NCBI RefSeq assembly: GCF_044373315.1
Contig: NZ_JBILQK010000009.1
Coordinates: forward strand, 12,165-76,164
DNA length: 64,000 nucleotides
Source: JACDQM01 sp044373315
GTDB lineage: Bacteria; Pseudomonadota; Gammaproteobacteria; Burkholderiales; Burkholderiaceae_C
Direction: 5' to 3'
Shown here: piece by piece, positions 43,379 to 52,156 of the stretch
Position numbering within the stretch: position 1 is the stretch's first letter
Layout: each line of letters begins with the position of its first letter
Notes under the pieces: model-generated
What the model was told of the DNA's origin: nothing
The model's input: the letters and a program-made list of their open reading frames with translations, nothing else
Database searches by the model: none
Translations under genes and position numbers: made by a program

Positions 43379-45364
43379 TCAGCGGCGCCTACCGCCGCCG
43401 CGATTGCCACCACCACCACCACCACCACCACCGCCACCGCCACCGCCACCGCCGCCGCCGCTACGTCCGCCACCACCGCTGCGGCCACCGCCACCGCGCC
43501 GCACAAAGGCGTCGGCACCGATATAGCCAACCGAGGTCTGCATGGGATCGGGTTCACGCGGGCCATCGCCGGCCTTACGTCCGCCGCCCTTGCCGCCCCG
43601 AGCGCCGCCCTGGCCGGCATTGCTGCCGCCCGCGCCAAAACCACTGGGGAAGCCGCGGGACTTTCCGGCAAACCGACGGTCGAAAGTTTGCTCCAGCGGG
43701 TTGATGTTATGCGGGATGAAGTCATCGTCCTCATCGTCGCGATCACGCGAGCGTTCCGGCTGGCGCGACTCTGGCGGCCGCTGAGCCGGCTCAGGGCGAC
43801 TCGGGCGCGGACCGCCGCCCGCGTTGCGCTGCGGCTCATTGCGGCGCTTGTTGCGATCACGCCCTTCCCGATCACCACGCTCACCACCACGCTCCTCGCG
43901 CGGCCCGTCGCGACGCGCGTCACCGCCGCCAGCCAGACGACGGATCACCCGCACATCAGCCTCATCCAACTCGACCCAGACGCCACGCTTGAGGCCACGA
44001 GGCAGAACGACTGTGCCGTAGCGAATTCGGATCAAGCGGCTGACCGCCAGGCCGACCGCATCAAAGAGCTTGCGCACTTCGCGATTGCGGCCTTCGGTGA
44101 TGACCACGCGATACCAATGGTTGGCACCTTCGCCACCGCCATCCTCGATGCTCTTGAAGCCAGCCTTTTGGCCGTCAATCATCACACCATCCAGCAGACG
44201 CGCCTTCTGCTCGCTGTCCAGTGTGCCCAGCACACGCACCGCGTACTCGCGCTCCACGCCAAAGCGTGGATGCATCAGCTGGTTGGCCAACTCTCCGGAG
44301 TTAGTGAAGAGCAGCAGACCCTCGGTATTCAGGTCAAGGCGGCCCACTGACTGCCATTTGCCCGGATGCAGCTTGGGCAAACGGCGGAACACCGTCGGAC
44401 GACCTTCCGGATCGTTGAAGGTCACCACCTCGCCGGTCGGCTTGTGATAGGCCAGGATGCGCGGAGCCGGTGGCGAGATCCGCACGCGGATCTGCTTGCC
44501 ATTGACATGCACCCGGTCGCCGAAGGAGATGCGCTGGCCGATATGCGCCACCTCGCCATTCACCTCGATCTTGCCCTCGGCAATCATTTCCTCGATATCG
44601 CGTCGCGAGCCCACGCCAGCTTGCGCCAACACCTTCTGCAGCTTGGGCGCGTCTGGCTCAGGAGCCAGCACGCGCTTGTTGTCCTGCTCCGCAGCATCAG
44701 CCACGGGCTCCTCATCGGAGCCATCGAACTCGCCAGCCAGCAGTTGCGCAAAACGCTCACCCGCCTCAGCCTGCACCTGCTCCGTCGAGACGCCCTCAAC
44801 GGCACGCGGCTCACGTGCCTCGCGGGGCTGCTCACCAACCTCGCCGTCGCCGCGACCACGCCGACCACGACGGCGATTGCGCCCACCACGCGACTCACGC
44901 TCACCATCATCGCCCTCGACCTGCTCCGCACCCGCGACCGCATCCGAAGCTACGGTGTCAGCCTGTGCATCGGCCGCGCTCCCGACCTGCGGCAGCTCCA
45001 GAGGCGCCACCACAACAGCCGGCACGGCTGCCGACGTTTCAACAGGCGTTGCGGCTGCAGCCGTCTTGCGAGGCGCACGACGCTTGGGCTCAAGCGGCGC
45101 AGCAGCCGGCAAGTCGCCACCATCGGTGGACAGCGCAGGTTCGGCCTCCGCTGCTGCGGCCTTGGCCGCGGTCTTGCGGGGTGCGCGTGGCTTCACCGGC
45201 TTGGCCTCAGCAAGCGCCGCCTCACCGGCGGCGGACTCGAGAGCCGGGCCGGCCTCAACAGCGTCTGCGGACTTCGCGCGCGCCGGGCTGCGGCGACGCT
45301 TGGGGGCGGCCGCAGCCTCTTCGGTCTGCGGAGCGTCCTTGGGATCAGTGGTATCGGAATTCAT
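43379..45364 (-). CDS. rluB: rRNA pseudouridine synthase, RluB-type, with long low-complexity ends
   Basis: 661 aa, over twice the size of E. coli RluB (291), which modifies U2605 of 23S rRNA. The core is an S4 domain (KLQKVLAQAGVGSRRDIEEM, about 240-300) followed by the RsuA/RluB catalytic domain with VGRLDLNTEGLLLFTNSG, whose Asp is catalytic. Residues 1-235 are Ala/Glu/Pro/Lys-rich with repeated PRAPRKTAA-like units. The C-terminal ~170 residues are Arg/Gly/Asp/Glu-rich and end in a run of about 19 glycines and NRGGGRRR. The tails look like disordered RNA-binding extensions, common in Burkholderiales homologues. The start overlaps scpB by 4 nt. Confidence 0.92.
   Translation of the reverse strand: MNSDTTDPKDAPQTEEAAAAPKRRRSPARAKSADAVEAGPALESAAGEAALAEAKPVKPRAPRKTAAKAAAAEAEPALSTDGGDLPAAAPLEPKRRAPRKTAAAATPVETSAAVPAVVVAPLELPQVGSAADAQADTVASDAVAGAEQVEGDDGERESRGGRNRRRGRRGRGDGEVGEQPREAREPRAVEGVSTEQVQAEAGERFAQLLAGEFDGSDEEPVADAAEQDNKRVLAPEPDAPKLQKVLAQAGVGSRRDIEEMIAEGKIEVNGEVAHIGQRISFGDRVHVNGKQIRVRISPPAPRILAYHKPTGEVVTFNDPEGRPTVFRRLPKLHPGKWQSVGRLDLNTEGLLLFTNSGELANQLMHPRFGVEREYAVRVLGTLDSEQKARLLDGVMIDGQKAGFKSIEDGGGEGANHWYRVVITEGRNREVRKLFDAVGLAVSRLIRIRYGTVVLPRGLKRGVWVELDEADVRVIRRLAGGGDARRDGPREERGGERGDREGRDRNKRRNEPQRNAGGGPRPSRPEPAQRPPESRQPERSRDRDDEDDDFIPHNINPLEQTFDRRFAGKSRGFPSGFGAGGSNAGQGGARGGKGGGRKAGDGPREPDPMQTSVGYIGADAFVRRGGGGRSGGGGRSGGGGGGGGGGGGGGGGGGNRGGGRRR
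43407..43471. repeat. CCA/CCG trinucleotide tract encoding poly-glycine
   Basis: About 22 consecutive CCA or CCG triplets on the plus strand, read as GGT/GGC/CGG-type glycine codons at the C-terminus of rluB. The first nine or so are identical CCA units. Such an in-frame triplet tract can change length by slippage without shifting the frame. Confidence 0.9.
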
Positions 45365-46110
45365 GCGTCAGCTTGCACCTTCTGGCTAGCGGGAGACTCG
45401 GAAGCCGGCTCAGCCGGCTGAGATGCGTCGTCGAGGTCAGGCGAGGACGCATTCGGTAGTGGGGACGGGTCGGATGCGTGGCCATCAGCAGACTGCTCGA
45501 TCGCGCCAGCACCAACTTCATCAGTGGAAGACTCACTGTCAACAAGCGGCAAGCCCTGCTGCTTGTCCAGCAACTGAACCAACTCGGGCGAGGCATCGCC
45601 GCCTTGCCCCAGCTCGGGGAGTTGCTCAAGGCTTGCCAAGCCCAGATCATCAAGAAACTGGCGCGTCGTCGCATACAAGGCCGGGCGGCCCGGCGCCTCA
45701 CGGTGGCCGATCACATCGATCCACCCCCGGTCCTCCAACTGCTTGACGATCTGCGTCGACACCACCACGCCGCGGATGTCTTCGATATCACCGCGCGTCA
45801 CCGGCTGCCGATACGCGATGATGGCCAAGGTTTCGAGCACGGCACGCGAGTAGCGCTGAGGCTTTTCCGGATGCAAACGGTCCAGAAACTCGCGCAGCTC
45901 GGGGCGACTCTGAAAGCGCCAACCGGAAGCCAGCGCGACCAACTCGACGCCACGCCCGTCCCAGTCGCGAACGAGCTCATCAAGCAAGCTGCGCACGCTG
46001 TCAGCGCCGAGCCCATCGGCGAACAGTGTGCGCATGTCGCGCAGCGTCAAAGGCTGCTGGGCGCAAATCAGCGCGGTCTCGAGGACGCGCTTTGCATCCT
46101 GTGTATTCAT
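45361..46110 (-). CDS. scpB: segregation and condensation protein B
   Basis: Winged-helix kleisin partner of SMC-ScpA in chromosome organisation. 249 aa. The core covers about 5-175, with RVLETALICAQQPLTLRDM, the second winged helix RYSRAVLETLAIIAYRQPVTRGDIEDIRGV, and LEDRGWIDVIGHREAPGRPALY. The last ~70 residues are acidic, Ser/Pro/Asp-rich and probably disordered. scpA is not next to it here. The 292 nt between this gene and rluD (46111-46402) contain no convincing gene; short frames there lack codon bias and ribosome sites. Confidence 0.94.
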   Translation of the reverse strand: MNTQDAKRVLETALICAQQPLTLRDMRTLFADGLGADSVRSLLDELVRDWDGRGVELVALASGWRFQSRPELREFLDRLHPEKPQRYSRAVLETLAIIAYRQPVTRGDIEDIRGVVVSTQIVKQLEDRGWIDVIGHREAPGRPALYATTRQFLDDLGLASLEQLPELGQGGDASPELVQLLDKQQGLPLVDSESSTDEVGAGAIEQSADGHASDPSPLPNASSPDLDDASQPAEPASESPASQKVQADA

Positions 46111-46402
46111 CGACTGCTGTCAGCTGGCCTGCCAGTCGGGCAAGCGGTTCAGGGTTCGCTGATACGTCAGCGGGCTGTTCGGATCTGTACGGAGCACGGG
46201 GCCACTTCCTGCGGCCGCCCTTCCTGCGGCGGCCTCTGGGCGCCGGCACCAGAGAGCTCGGCGCATTGCCTGCCTGGCAGCAGCTGCCCCTCACGGGGCC
46301 CACGAAACCAGGACAGCAACAGAAACTTGCGCCTTCCGCCCAAAGGGCTCAAACCTTCCGAGCGCAGCAGTCAAGATTCTGAGTTGGCGGATTGTAACCC
46401 GC

Positions 46403-47416
46403 TCAAGCGGCAAGGCCACCAATCGGTGGCAAGGGAAAGCCCGCCCTGCTCCAGGCCTGGGTCAAATCCCGTGGCATCGGTGCATCGAAGCTCAGGGAGC
46501 GCTCATCGATCGGATGGGCGAAGCTCAGGCGCGCCGCATGCAAGGCTTGGCGCTCCAGTCCCAGAGCCATGGCGCCACCGTACAGGCTGTCCGAAACCAG
46601 CGGGTAGCCACGGCTAGCCAGATGGACCCGGATCTGATGAGTCCGGCCGCTGTGCAGCACGCAGTGAACCGCACTGTAAGCGCGCTCTTCGAGCAGCGCC
46701 TCACCCAGCATGAATACATCGGTGCGCGATGGCTTGCCACTGGCGATCACCGCCATCTTGATGCGCGACGCCGGGTCGCGGCGAAGCGGCGCATCGATCA
46801 CCAGCTCAGCCGGCACCCGGCCATGCGTTAGCGCCAGATACTCACGATGCACTTCTCGCGCAGCGATCATCCGACTGAGCGCTGTGACGGCCTCCAGCGT
46901 CTTGCCCACCACCATCAGGCCTGACGTGTACTTATCGAGCCGATGCACGATGCCAGCACGCGGCAGCGTCGCAGCGGTGGCGTGGTGGGCAAGCAGACCG
47001 TTGAGCACGGTGCCCGACCAATTGCCGGCTGCAGGATGCACGACCATGCCTGCGACCTTGTTCAGCACCAGCAGAGCCTCGTCCTCGTAAACGATGTCCA
47101 GGGGCAGCGACTCCGCACGAAAGGCACGGCTTTCCTCAGTGGGCTGCAACTCAATTTCGACTTCCTGACCGGCCTGAAGCTTGCGCGCGGCCGTGGTCAT
47201 CGCCACGCCGTTGATACGCACGCAGCCGCGCTCGATCAAGCCCTGCAGGTGGTTCCGCGAGAACTCTGGCGCGAGTTCCACCAGCCACTTGTCCAGGCGT
47301 TGCGCATGCCCCGCGGCCTCCACCCGCCCCTGGCGAACCTCCGCCTGCTCAAGCTCGCGATCCATCTCGGCATCCGCACCCGTCACACCATCCTGGCCAC
47401 ACACCGGCTCAACCAT
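46403..47416 (-). CDS. rluD: 23S rRNA pseudouridine synthase RluD
   Basis: 337 aa RluA-family enzyme; in E. coli RluD makes pseudouridines 1911, 1915 and 1917 in helix 69. The S4 domain at about 38-95 (RLDKWLVELAPEFSRNHLQ) precedes the catalytic domain, whose active loop reads GIVHRLDKYTSGLMVVGK. The catalytic Asp (HRLD) is intact. The next conserved position, normally Asp (KDTSG), is Tyr here, a one-base change. The ATG at 47416 has AGGA 5 nt upstream; the ATG at 47365 is an alternative. It is divergent from bamD, as in most beta-proteobacteria. Confidence 0.94.
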   Translation of the reverse strand: MVEPVCGQDGVTGADAEMDRELEQAEVRQGRVEAAGHAQRLDKWLVELAPEFSRNHLQGLIERGCVRINGVAMTTAARKLQAGQEVEIELQPTEESRAFRAESLPLDIVYEDEALLVLNKVAGMVVHPAAGNWSGTVLNGLLAHHATAATLPRAGIVHRLDKYTSGLMVVGKTLEAVTALSRMIAAREVHREYLALTHGRVPAELVIDAPLRRDPASRIKMAVIASGKPSRTDVFMLGEALLEERAYSAVHCVLHSGRTHQIRVHLASRGYPLVSDSLYGGAMALGLERQALHAARLSFAHPIDERSLSFDAPMPRDLTQAWSRAGFPLPPIGGLAA

Positions 47417-47421
47417 ATAAT
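47416..47421 (+). promoter_or_regulatory. candidate -10 element for bamD
   Basis: A perfect TATAAT lies 52 nt before the bamD ATG and overlaps the first base of the rluD start codon on the other strand. No TTGACA-like -35 is seen at the right distance (CTGGCC at 47393-47398 with a 17-nt spacer is the nearest). If real, rluD translation start and bamD transcription share the same bases. Confidence 0.35.
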
Positions 47422-47472
47422 CCTGACTCCGTTTTCAGCTGAAGCTCGGTGCGAGCGCACCGGCAAGGGACC

Positions 47473-48327
47473 ATGACAGATCAAAGCGTGCAGCGCCCCC
47501 TGGCCAATGCGGCCAAATCTTCGACTGCGCTGCGCTCACGACTCGCGTCGCTGATGACGGCCAGCCTGTTGGCTTTGCTGGCAGCCTGTTCCTCGACGCC
47601 GCCTGAAGATCCGAATTCCCAGGCTGCGCTGGAGAAATTGTACGAAGAGGCCAAGGCCGACATCACAAGCGGCAGCTTCGACCGCGCAATCAAGACACTG
47701 GAGCGCATTGAAGGCCGGGCTGCCGGCACACTGATGGGCCAGCAGGCAATGCTGGAACTGGCCTGGGCCCAATACCGCAGCGGTGAACGCGTGCAGGCCG
47801 TGGCCACGCTGGATCGCTTCCTGAAACTCAATCCATCGAGTGCTGCGGTCGACTATGCCTATTACATGAAGGGCATCGCCAACTTCAACGAGGATCTGGG
47901 GCTGTTCGGCCGCATTGCGCGCCAGGACATCTCCGAACGCGATCAGCAGGCCTCGCGCGACGCCATGCTGGCCTTCCGCCAGGTGGTGGAGCAGTTCCCG
48001 AATTCCAAGTACGCAGCCGACGCCCGCGTCCGCATCGACTACATCACCAACACGCTGGCAGCCTACGAGGTGCATGTGGCCCGCTATTACTTCCGTCGCG
48101 GCGCGTATGTGGCAGCGGCCAACCGTGCCCAGCAAGCGGTCAAGGAGTTCCAACGCGCACCTGCCGCCGAGGAGGCGCTTTATCTGATGGTTCAAAGCTA
48201 TGACCGCCTGGGCCTGAAGCCGCTGCGCGACGACGCCGAGCGCGTCCTGCGCCAGAACTTCCCTGAAAGCAGCTACCTGGTGTCGGGCTTCAAGAGCGCC
48301 GAGCGCCCCTGGTGGAAGGTCTGGTAA
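47473..48327 (+). CDS. bamD: outer-membrane assembly lipoprotein BamD
   Basis: Essential TPR lipoprotein of the BAM complex. 284 aa from the ATG at 47473 (AAGGGA just upstream, close spacing). The N-terminus is long for a lipoprotein signal: residues 1-28 precede the hydrophobic LMTASLLALLAACSS, with the lipidated Cys at 39. The ATG at 47554 would give a more normal signal peptide but has no ribosome site. Five TPR units cover about 50-275 (LEKLYEEAKADITSGSFDRA, YYMKGIANFNEDLGLFGRIA). A strong terminator follows. Confidence 0.95.
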   Translation: MTDQSVQRPLANAAKSSTALRSRLASLMTASLLALLAACSSTPPEDPNSQAALEKLYEEAKADITSGSFDRAIKTLERIEGRAAGTLMGQQAMLELAWAQYRSGERVQAVATLDRFLKLNPSSAAVDYAYYMKGIANFNEDLGLFGRIARQDISERDQQASRDAMLAFRQVVEQFPNSKYAADARVRIDYITNTLAAYEVHVARYYFRRGAYVAAANRAQQAVKEFQRAPAAEEALYLMVQSYDRLGLKPLRDDAERVLRQNFPESSYLVSGFKSAERPWWKVW

Positions 48328-48349
48328 GCCCAGCCGACTGCCATGCCGA

Positions 48350-48379
48350 AAGGCGCGTGAGGTTCACGCGCCTTTTTTC
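48350..48379 (+). terminator. intrinsic terminator of bamD
   Basis: An 11-bp perfect stem AAGGCGCGTGA/TCACGCGCCTT (48350-48360 with 48364-48374) with a 3-nt loop runs into six Ts and further TTTT. It lies 22 nt after the bamD stop. On the minus strand it may also stop the helicase gene that ends at 48392, though only CTTTCGG follows there. Confidence 0.92.
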
Positions 48380-48391
48380 TTTTCTCACCTA

Positions 48392-50395
48392 TCAGGCGTG
48401 GTCCTGAGCCAGCTCTCGAAGCCAGTCCAGCGCCTCGGCTTCGGTCTCCAGTGGCGTCATTGGCGGTAGCGCGGCGCGCAGGCGACGGCCGTAGTTCATG
48501 CCGGCCATCCGCGGATCACACACCACCAGCAGACCACGATCGCGCTCACTGCGGATCAGCCGACCGCCCCCCTGCTTCAAGGCAATGGCAGCCTCGGCAA
48601 TGAAGAACTCCGCGAAGGCGTTGCGGCCCTGCGCTTCAAGGCGCTGCACCCGGGCTTCAACCAGGGGATCGTTGGGCGGCGGAAACGGCAGCTTGTCAAT
48701 CAGCACGCACTGCAGATCGTCGCCGGGAACATCGATGCCCTCCCAGAAACTCGCCGAGCCCACCAGCACGGCACGGGGATCATCGATGAACTGCTGCAGC
48801 AGTTGGCGCTTGGGCGCCGTACCCTGGACCAGCACCCGGATCGCGTCCTGCGCCAAGGCCTCGTGCAAGGCTTCGCCAATCGTCTGCAGGGCGCGCAACG
48901 TCGTCGTCAGCACGAAGCTGCGTCCGCCGAGACTGCGCGCACAGCGGGCTGCCAGCGCAGCAACCTGCTGCGCATGTTCAGGCTCGTTGGGCTTGGGAAA
49001 GCGCCGCGGCACATAAAGGCGCGCATGGTTCGGATAGTCGAATGGACTACCCACGCGCAGCACCGTCGCATCATCCAACCCGGCCGGCTCGGTGAACCAG
49101 GAGAGGCGCTCGTCGTCACCCAGCGTGGCTGAGGTGAAGATCCAGGCCTTGGCCGGTCCTTCCAGTTGCTCCTGCATCGCCTGACGGATATCCAGCGGCG
49201 ACTCCACCAGGCGCGCCTGCTGCGGGCTCAGGTCAATCCAACGCACCGCGCCATCCGCAGCCGGCTGCGCGAACAGGCGGGCCAATTCAGCCAACTGCTC
49301 GGCACGCTCGTGCAGCCGTACGAAATCCGGCGAGATTTCGGTGACGGTCGACAATGTCCGGACCGCCAAGTCGGCCAGCACCTCGACTTCCTGCAGCGCC
49401 GCAAGAAAGGCGGGCGTCTGCGCGCGTTCCTGCCAGCGCAGCTTGATCAGGCCGCGCACGTCTCGCCCGCCGCTAGCCAGCGCCCCAGCACAGGCCAGCC
49501 GCAACTCCCGCGCCGCCTTCTCGCATCGTGCCTGCAGACCCTGCCAATCCTGAAGGCCGCGCGCCTCAGACAAGCCCTGGGCCAGCACATCGCGCGCGAA
49601 ATCGATCAGTTGCCCGGTGCCCAGCATGGTGCCGAGAAACTGCACCCCCGCTTCTGCCAACTGGTGAGCCTCATCGAACACCGCCACATCGACCGTCGGC
49701 AACAATTCCGCCACACCGCTGTCGCGCAAGGCCATGTCGGCGAAAAACAGGTGATGGTTGACCACCACCACATCAGCATCCATCGCGTCGCGCCTGGCCT
49801 TCACCACATGGCAGCCGCGAAACTCCGGGCATTCCGTGCCAAGGCAGTTGTCGCGCGTTGAACTGACGATGGGGATGATGGGCGATCGCTCATCCAGGCC
49901 CTCGATCTCGGCAAAGTCACCGCTGCGCGTCTGCTGCGCCCACTGCTCGATGCGGGCCAGCGCCATGACCGAGCGTCGATCAGGCAGCTCTGCCGTGTGG
50001 CGAGCGAGGTTCATGCGGTGCAGGCAAAGATAGCTGCCGCGCCCCTTGAGCAAGGCGATGCGCAAAGGCACCTGAAGCGCTTCGCACAGGCGGGGCAGAT
50101 CGCGCAGGAACAGCTGATCCTGAAGGCTCTTGGTGGCGGTGCTGATCAGGGCCCGTCCACCGGACAGCAGCGCGGGAACCAGGTAGGCAAAGGTCTTGCC
50201 GACACCGGTCCCGGCCTCGACCACCAAAGTCTCGCGCCGTGCCACGGCCCGCGCCACGGCCATACTCATCTGGAGTTGGGCTTGTCTGGGCTTGTAGCCG
50301 GCGTCCGCGCGCGACAGTGGGCCGCCCAGATCGAAGGCCGCGGCCACCCACTGTTCAAGTTCGCTGAGATCGCTCTTCGCTTCGGCTTCGCTCAA
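48392..50395 (-). CDS. DinG/YoaA-family ATP-dependent DNA helicase
   Basis: 667 aa XPD-like Fe-S helicase. Walker A AGTGVGKT at 61-68; the Fe-S cluster ligands are Cys124 (SYLCLHRMN), Cys184, Cys189 and Cys195 (RDNCLGTECPEFRGCHV). The DEAH box is at 241-244 (VAVFDEAHQ). The C-terminal motor domain has LVGSASFWEGIDVPGDDLQCVLIDKLPF and RLIRSERDRGLLVVCD. Relatives unwind R-loops and damaged replication structures (DinG, YoaA). No N-terminal exonuclease domain is present. It is preceded by the DUF465 gene on the same strand. Confidence 0.94.
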   Translation of the reverse strand: MSEAEAKSDLSELEQWVAAAFDLGGPLSRADAGYKPRQAQLQMSMAVARAVARRETLVVEAGTGVGKTFAYLVPALLSGGRALISTATKSLQDQLFLRDLPRLCEALQVPLRIALLKGRGSYLCLHRMNLARHTAELPDRRSVMALARIEQWAQQTRSGDFAEIEGLDERSPIIPIVSSTRDNCLGTECPEFRGCHVVKARRDAMDADVVVVNHHLFFADMALRDSGVAELLPTVDVAVFDEAHQLAEAGVQFLGTMLGTGQLIDFARDVLAQGLSEARGLQDWQGLQARCEKAARELRLACAGALASGGRDVRGLIKLRWQERAQTPAFLAALQEVEVLADLAVRTLSTVTEISPDFVRLHERAEQLAELARLFAQPAADGAVRWIDLSPQQARLVESPLDIRQAMQEQLEGPAKAWIFTSATLGDDERLSWFTEPAGLDDATVLRVGSPFDYPNHARLYVPRRFPKPNEPEHAQQVAALAARCARSLGGRSFVLTTTLRALQTIGEALHEALAQDAIRVLVQGTAPKRQLLQQFIDDPRAVLVGSASFWEGIDVPGDDLQCVLIDKLPFPPPNDPLVEARVQRLEAQGRNAFAEFFIAEAAIALKQGGGRLIRSERDRGLLVVCDPRMAGMNYGRRLRAALPPMTPLETEAEALDWLRELAQDHA

Positions 50396-50445
50396 ATGGG
50401 ATTGCCGCGCGGGCCCTCGTCGCTCATCGCTGATAAAGCCCGGCT

Positions 50446-50649
50446 TCAGGCCGGCTCGTCGGGTTCATTGGCCTGTTCGAGGCGCACAATCTGGTCGCGC
50501 AGCAACAAGCGCCGCTTCTTCAGTCGTCGCAGCGTCAGCTCATCGAGGGGCAGCTGCTGCGACAACTGATCGATCATCACGTCCAAATCAGCATGCTCCA
50601 TGCGCAACTCGATCAGACGGCGCGACAGGGAGTGAAGTTGTTCGTCCAT
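50446..50649 (-). CDS. DUF465 (YdcH-type) small helical protein
   Basis: 67 aa. The sequence is almost wholly helical and charged: MDEQLHSLSRRLIELRMEH at the N-terminus, then DVMIDQLSQQ and the strongly basic LRRLKKRRLLLRDQIVRLE. This H-x-D and KKRRLLLRDQI pattern is the DUF465 signature. Function unknown; family members form short coiled coils. The longer frame upstream to 51105 is antisense to the PP2C gene and was excluded. It lies 50 nt before the helicase gene. Confidence 0.88.
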   Translation of the reverse strand: MDEQLHSLSRRLIELRMEHADLDVMIDQLSQQLPLDELTLRRLKKRRLLLRDQIVRLEQANEPDEPA

Positions 50650-50718
50650 AAGTGGCCTGCACGGGCCTTTGCCTGAGGGGGTGGACGGGCTGCATGCCCG
50701 GACCGTCACCCTGGTGCG

Positions 50719-50724
50719 ATTATA
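50719..50724 (-). promoter_or_regulatory. candidate -10 element for the DUF465 gene
   Basis: A perfect TATAAT on the minus strand, preceded by AAAAC, about 70 nt before the DUF465 ATG. TTGCGG at 50744-50739 is only 14 nt away, too close for a normal -35. It lies 10 nt from the divergent PP2C start codon. Confidence 0.4.
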
Positions 50725-50733
50725 GTTTTCGAC

Positions 50734-51501
50734 ATGACCCGCAATACACCAGGCTTCAGACTCAATGCCGCGACAGGCACACATCGCGGTGATCGGCAGT
50801 ATCAGCAGGATCAGGTCGAGGTGATCAGCCATCCCCGTGTGGCTGGCTGCGTGCTCGCCGTCGTGGCGGATGGCATGGGCGGCAAGAGCGGCGGGCGCAA
50901 GGCTGCTGACCAGGTGCTGCTGACGGCACACCAGCTTTTCGAGCGCTTCGTTCCCAGCGAGGAAAGCCCGGCCGAGCTGTTGGCCCAGCTCGCTGCAGAG
51001 GCGCATCTGATGATCAAGCTCACCGCACTGTCTGCCGAAGAAGAGCCGCACAGCACCCTGGCGGCATTTCTGATCACCGGCGGCCGCAGCTGCTACTGGC
51101 TGCACACGGGCGATTCAAGGCTGTACCACTTCAGGGGCACCGAGCTCCTGAAGCGCAGCCGCGATCACAGCTATGTGCAACGCCTGATCGACGAAGGCCA
51201 GCTGACCGAGGCTGAGGCCGAGGTGCATCCCCAGTCCAACCTGCTGACCGGATGCCTGGGCACCGAGCAAGAGCCCGTCCCCAGCCCCGATGTGATCGAG
51301 CGCCTGGAAGTCGGCGACACGCTGATGGCCTGCACCGACGGGCTGTGGCATTACTTCACGCCGCGTGAGCTCGGCACCGTGCTGCACAACCTGAGCCCCC
51401 GCGAGGCGGCCGAGTTGCTGGTCAGCAAGGCGCGCGAGCGTGCCCGCGGCAGCGGCGACAACCTGTCGCTGGCGATCGTCAGGGTCGAGGCGCTGAACTA
51501 G
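50734..51501 (+). CDS. PP2C-family serine/threonine protein phosphatase
   Basis: 255 aa, a complete bacterial PP2C domain with no membrane segment or extra domain. Metal-binding Asp motifs are in order: HRGDRQYQQDQ near residue 18, VADGMGGKSGGR at about 46-57, MACTDGLW and the C-terminal GSGDNLSLAIV. It would remove phosphate from Ser/Thr residues. No Ser/Thr kinase, FHA or type VI secretion gene lies nearby, so its partner is unknown. It is divergent from the DUF465 gene. The 3' end overlaps the convergent secreted protein gene by 23 nt. Confidence 0.92.
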   Translation: MTRNTPGFRLNAATGTHRGDRQYQQDQVEVISHPRVAGCVLAVVADGMGGKSGGRKAADQVLLTAHQLFERFVPSEESPAELLAQLAAEAHLMIKLTALSAEEEPHSTLAAFLITGGRSCYWLHTGDSRLYHFRGTELLKRSRDHSYVQRLIDEGQLTEAEAEVHPQSNLLTGCLGTEQEPVPSPDVIERLEVGDTLMACTDGLWHYFTPRELGTVLHNLSPREAAELLVSKARERARGSGDNLSLAIVRVEALN

Positions 51502-52156
51502 CGGGCGAGGACGCGCGCAGCGCAGCCAAGGCCGCAGCGCTCGGCAGCGGCAAGCTGGCGGCCGGCGGCTTGCCCTCGGCTGTCTTGCCGGATTTGCCAG
51601 CGTCATGGGCCTTCTCGGCCTGACGCTGCTCGATCTGCTGGCGCTGCTGCTGGCTGCGCAGGCGCTGGCTCTCGGCCCGTTCGGCGGCGCGCTGTACCGC
51701 CTGCTGCTGCCTTGCAAGCTCTGCAGCTTCGGCATCCTGACCGCCGGCACGGCTCGTCGGGCGCACTGGTGGCACCGACGCGGCAGGGGCCGCCGCGACC
51801 GCTGGCGCCATCTGCTGATGCGCGTCTCGCAACGCCGCGTCGCGCTGCTTGTCACGCACGCGCAACTCCTGGGCGTCAGCTCGCTCCTTGCGCTCCAGGT
51901 CGGCCAGCTCAACCTCACGGCGCTGCAGCGGCGCCAGAGCGGCGCTGCGTTCGCGCCGCGCAGCATCCTGGCAGCCCACCACATCGAAACGCCCCGCGCA
52001 GGCGACCCTGGCCTGCTCGGCCCGGGCCTCGATCTGACGACGCTGGGCAGCGAGCTGCGCGCGCTCGTCAGCCGCTGCCGGGGTGGCGCCAGTCCAGGCT
52101 GGTGTCGCCAGGACCAGCAGGGCCACCACGCAACAATGAATCGCTGGCCGCCTCAT
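51479..52156 (-). CDS. secreted coiled-coil protein of unknown function
   Basis: 225 aa. A signal peptide covers about 1-28 (CVVALLVLATPAWTGATPAAA). A helical region at 30-115 is rich in Arg, Gln, Glu and Ala, with two Cys about 11 apart (VACAGRFDVVGCQDAARRE) that could form a disulfide. A Pro/Val/Ala linker, a second Gln/Arg-rich coiled coil (about 145-185) and an Ala/Ser/Pro tail follow. I do not recognise a named domain; the first half resembles hypothetical exported proteins of Burkholderiales. The ATG overlaps zapE by 4 nt, so it is probably the last gene of the odh operon. Confidence 0.75.
   Translation of the reverse strand: MRRPAIHCCVVALLVLATPAWTGATPAAADERAQLAAQRRQIEARAEQARVACAGRFDVVGCQDAARRERSAALAPLQRREVELADLERKERADAQELRVRDKQRDAALRDAHQQMAPAVAAAPAASVPPVRPTSRAGGQDAEAAELARQQQAVQRAAERAESQRLRSQQQRQQIEQRQAEKAHDAGKSGKTAEGKPPAASLPLPSAAALAALRASSPASSAPRP

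Noticed and set aside
43400..43500. CCA/CCG array considered as a CRISPR-like or satellite repeat
   Set aside because: Units are 3 bp, no spacers, and it lies in frame inside rluB as glycine codons.
46001..46303. 100-codon minus-strand frame spanning the scpB 5' end and the scpB-rluD gap
   Set aside because: No ribosome site, no family resemblance, partly overlaps scpB; the gap is treated as non-coding.
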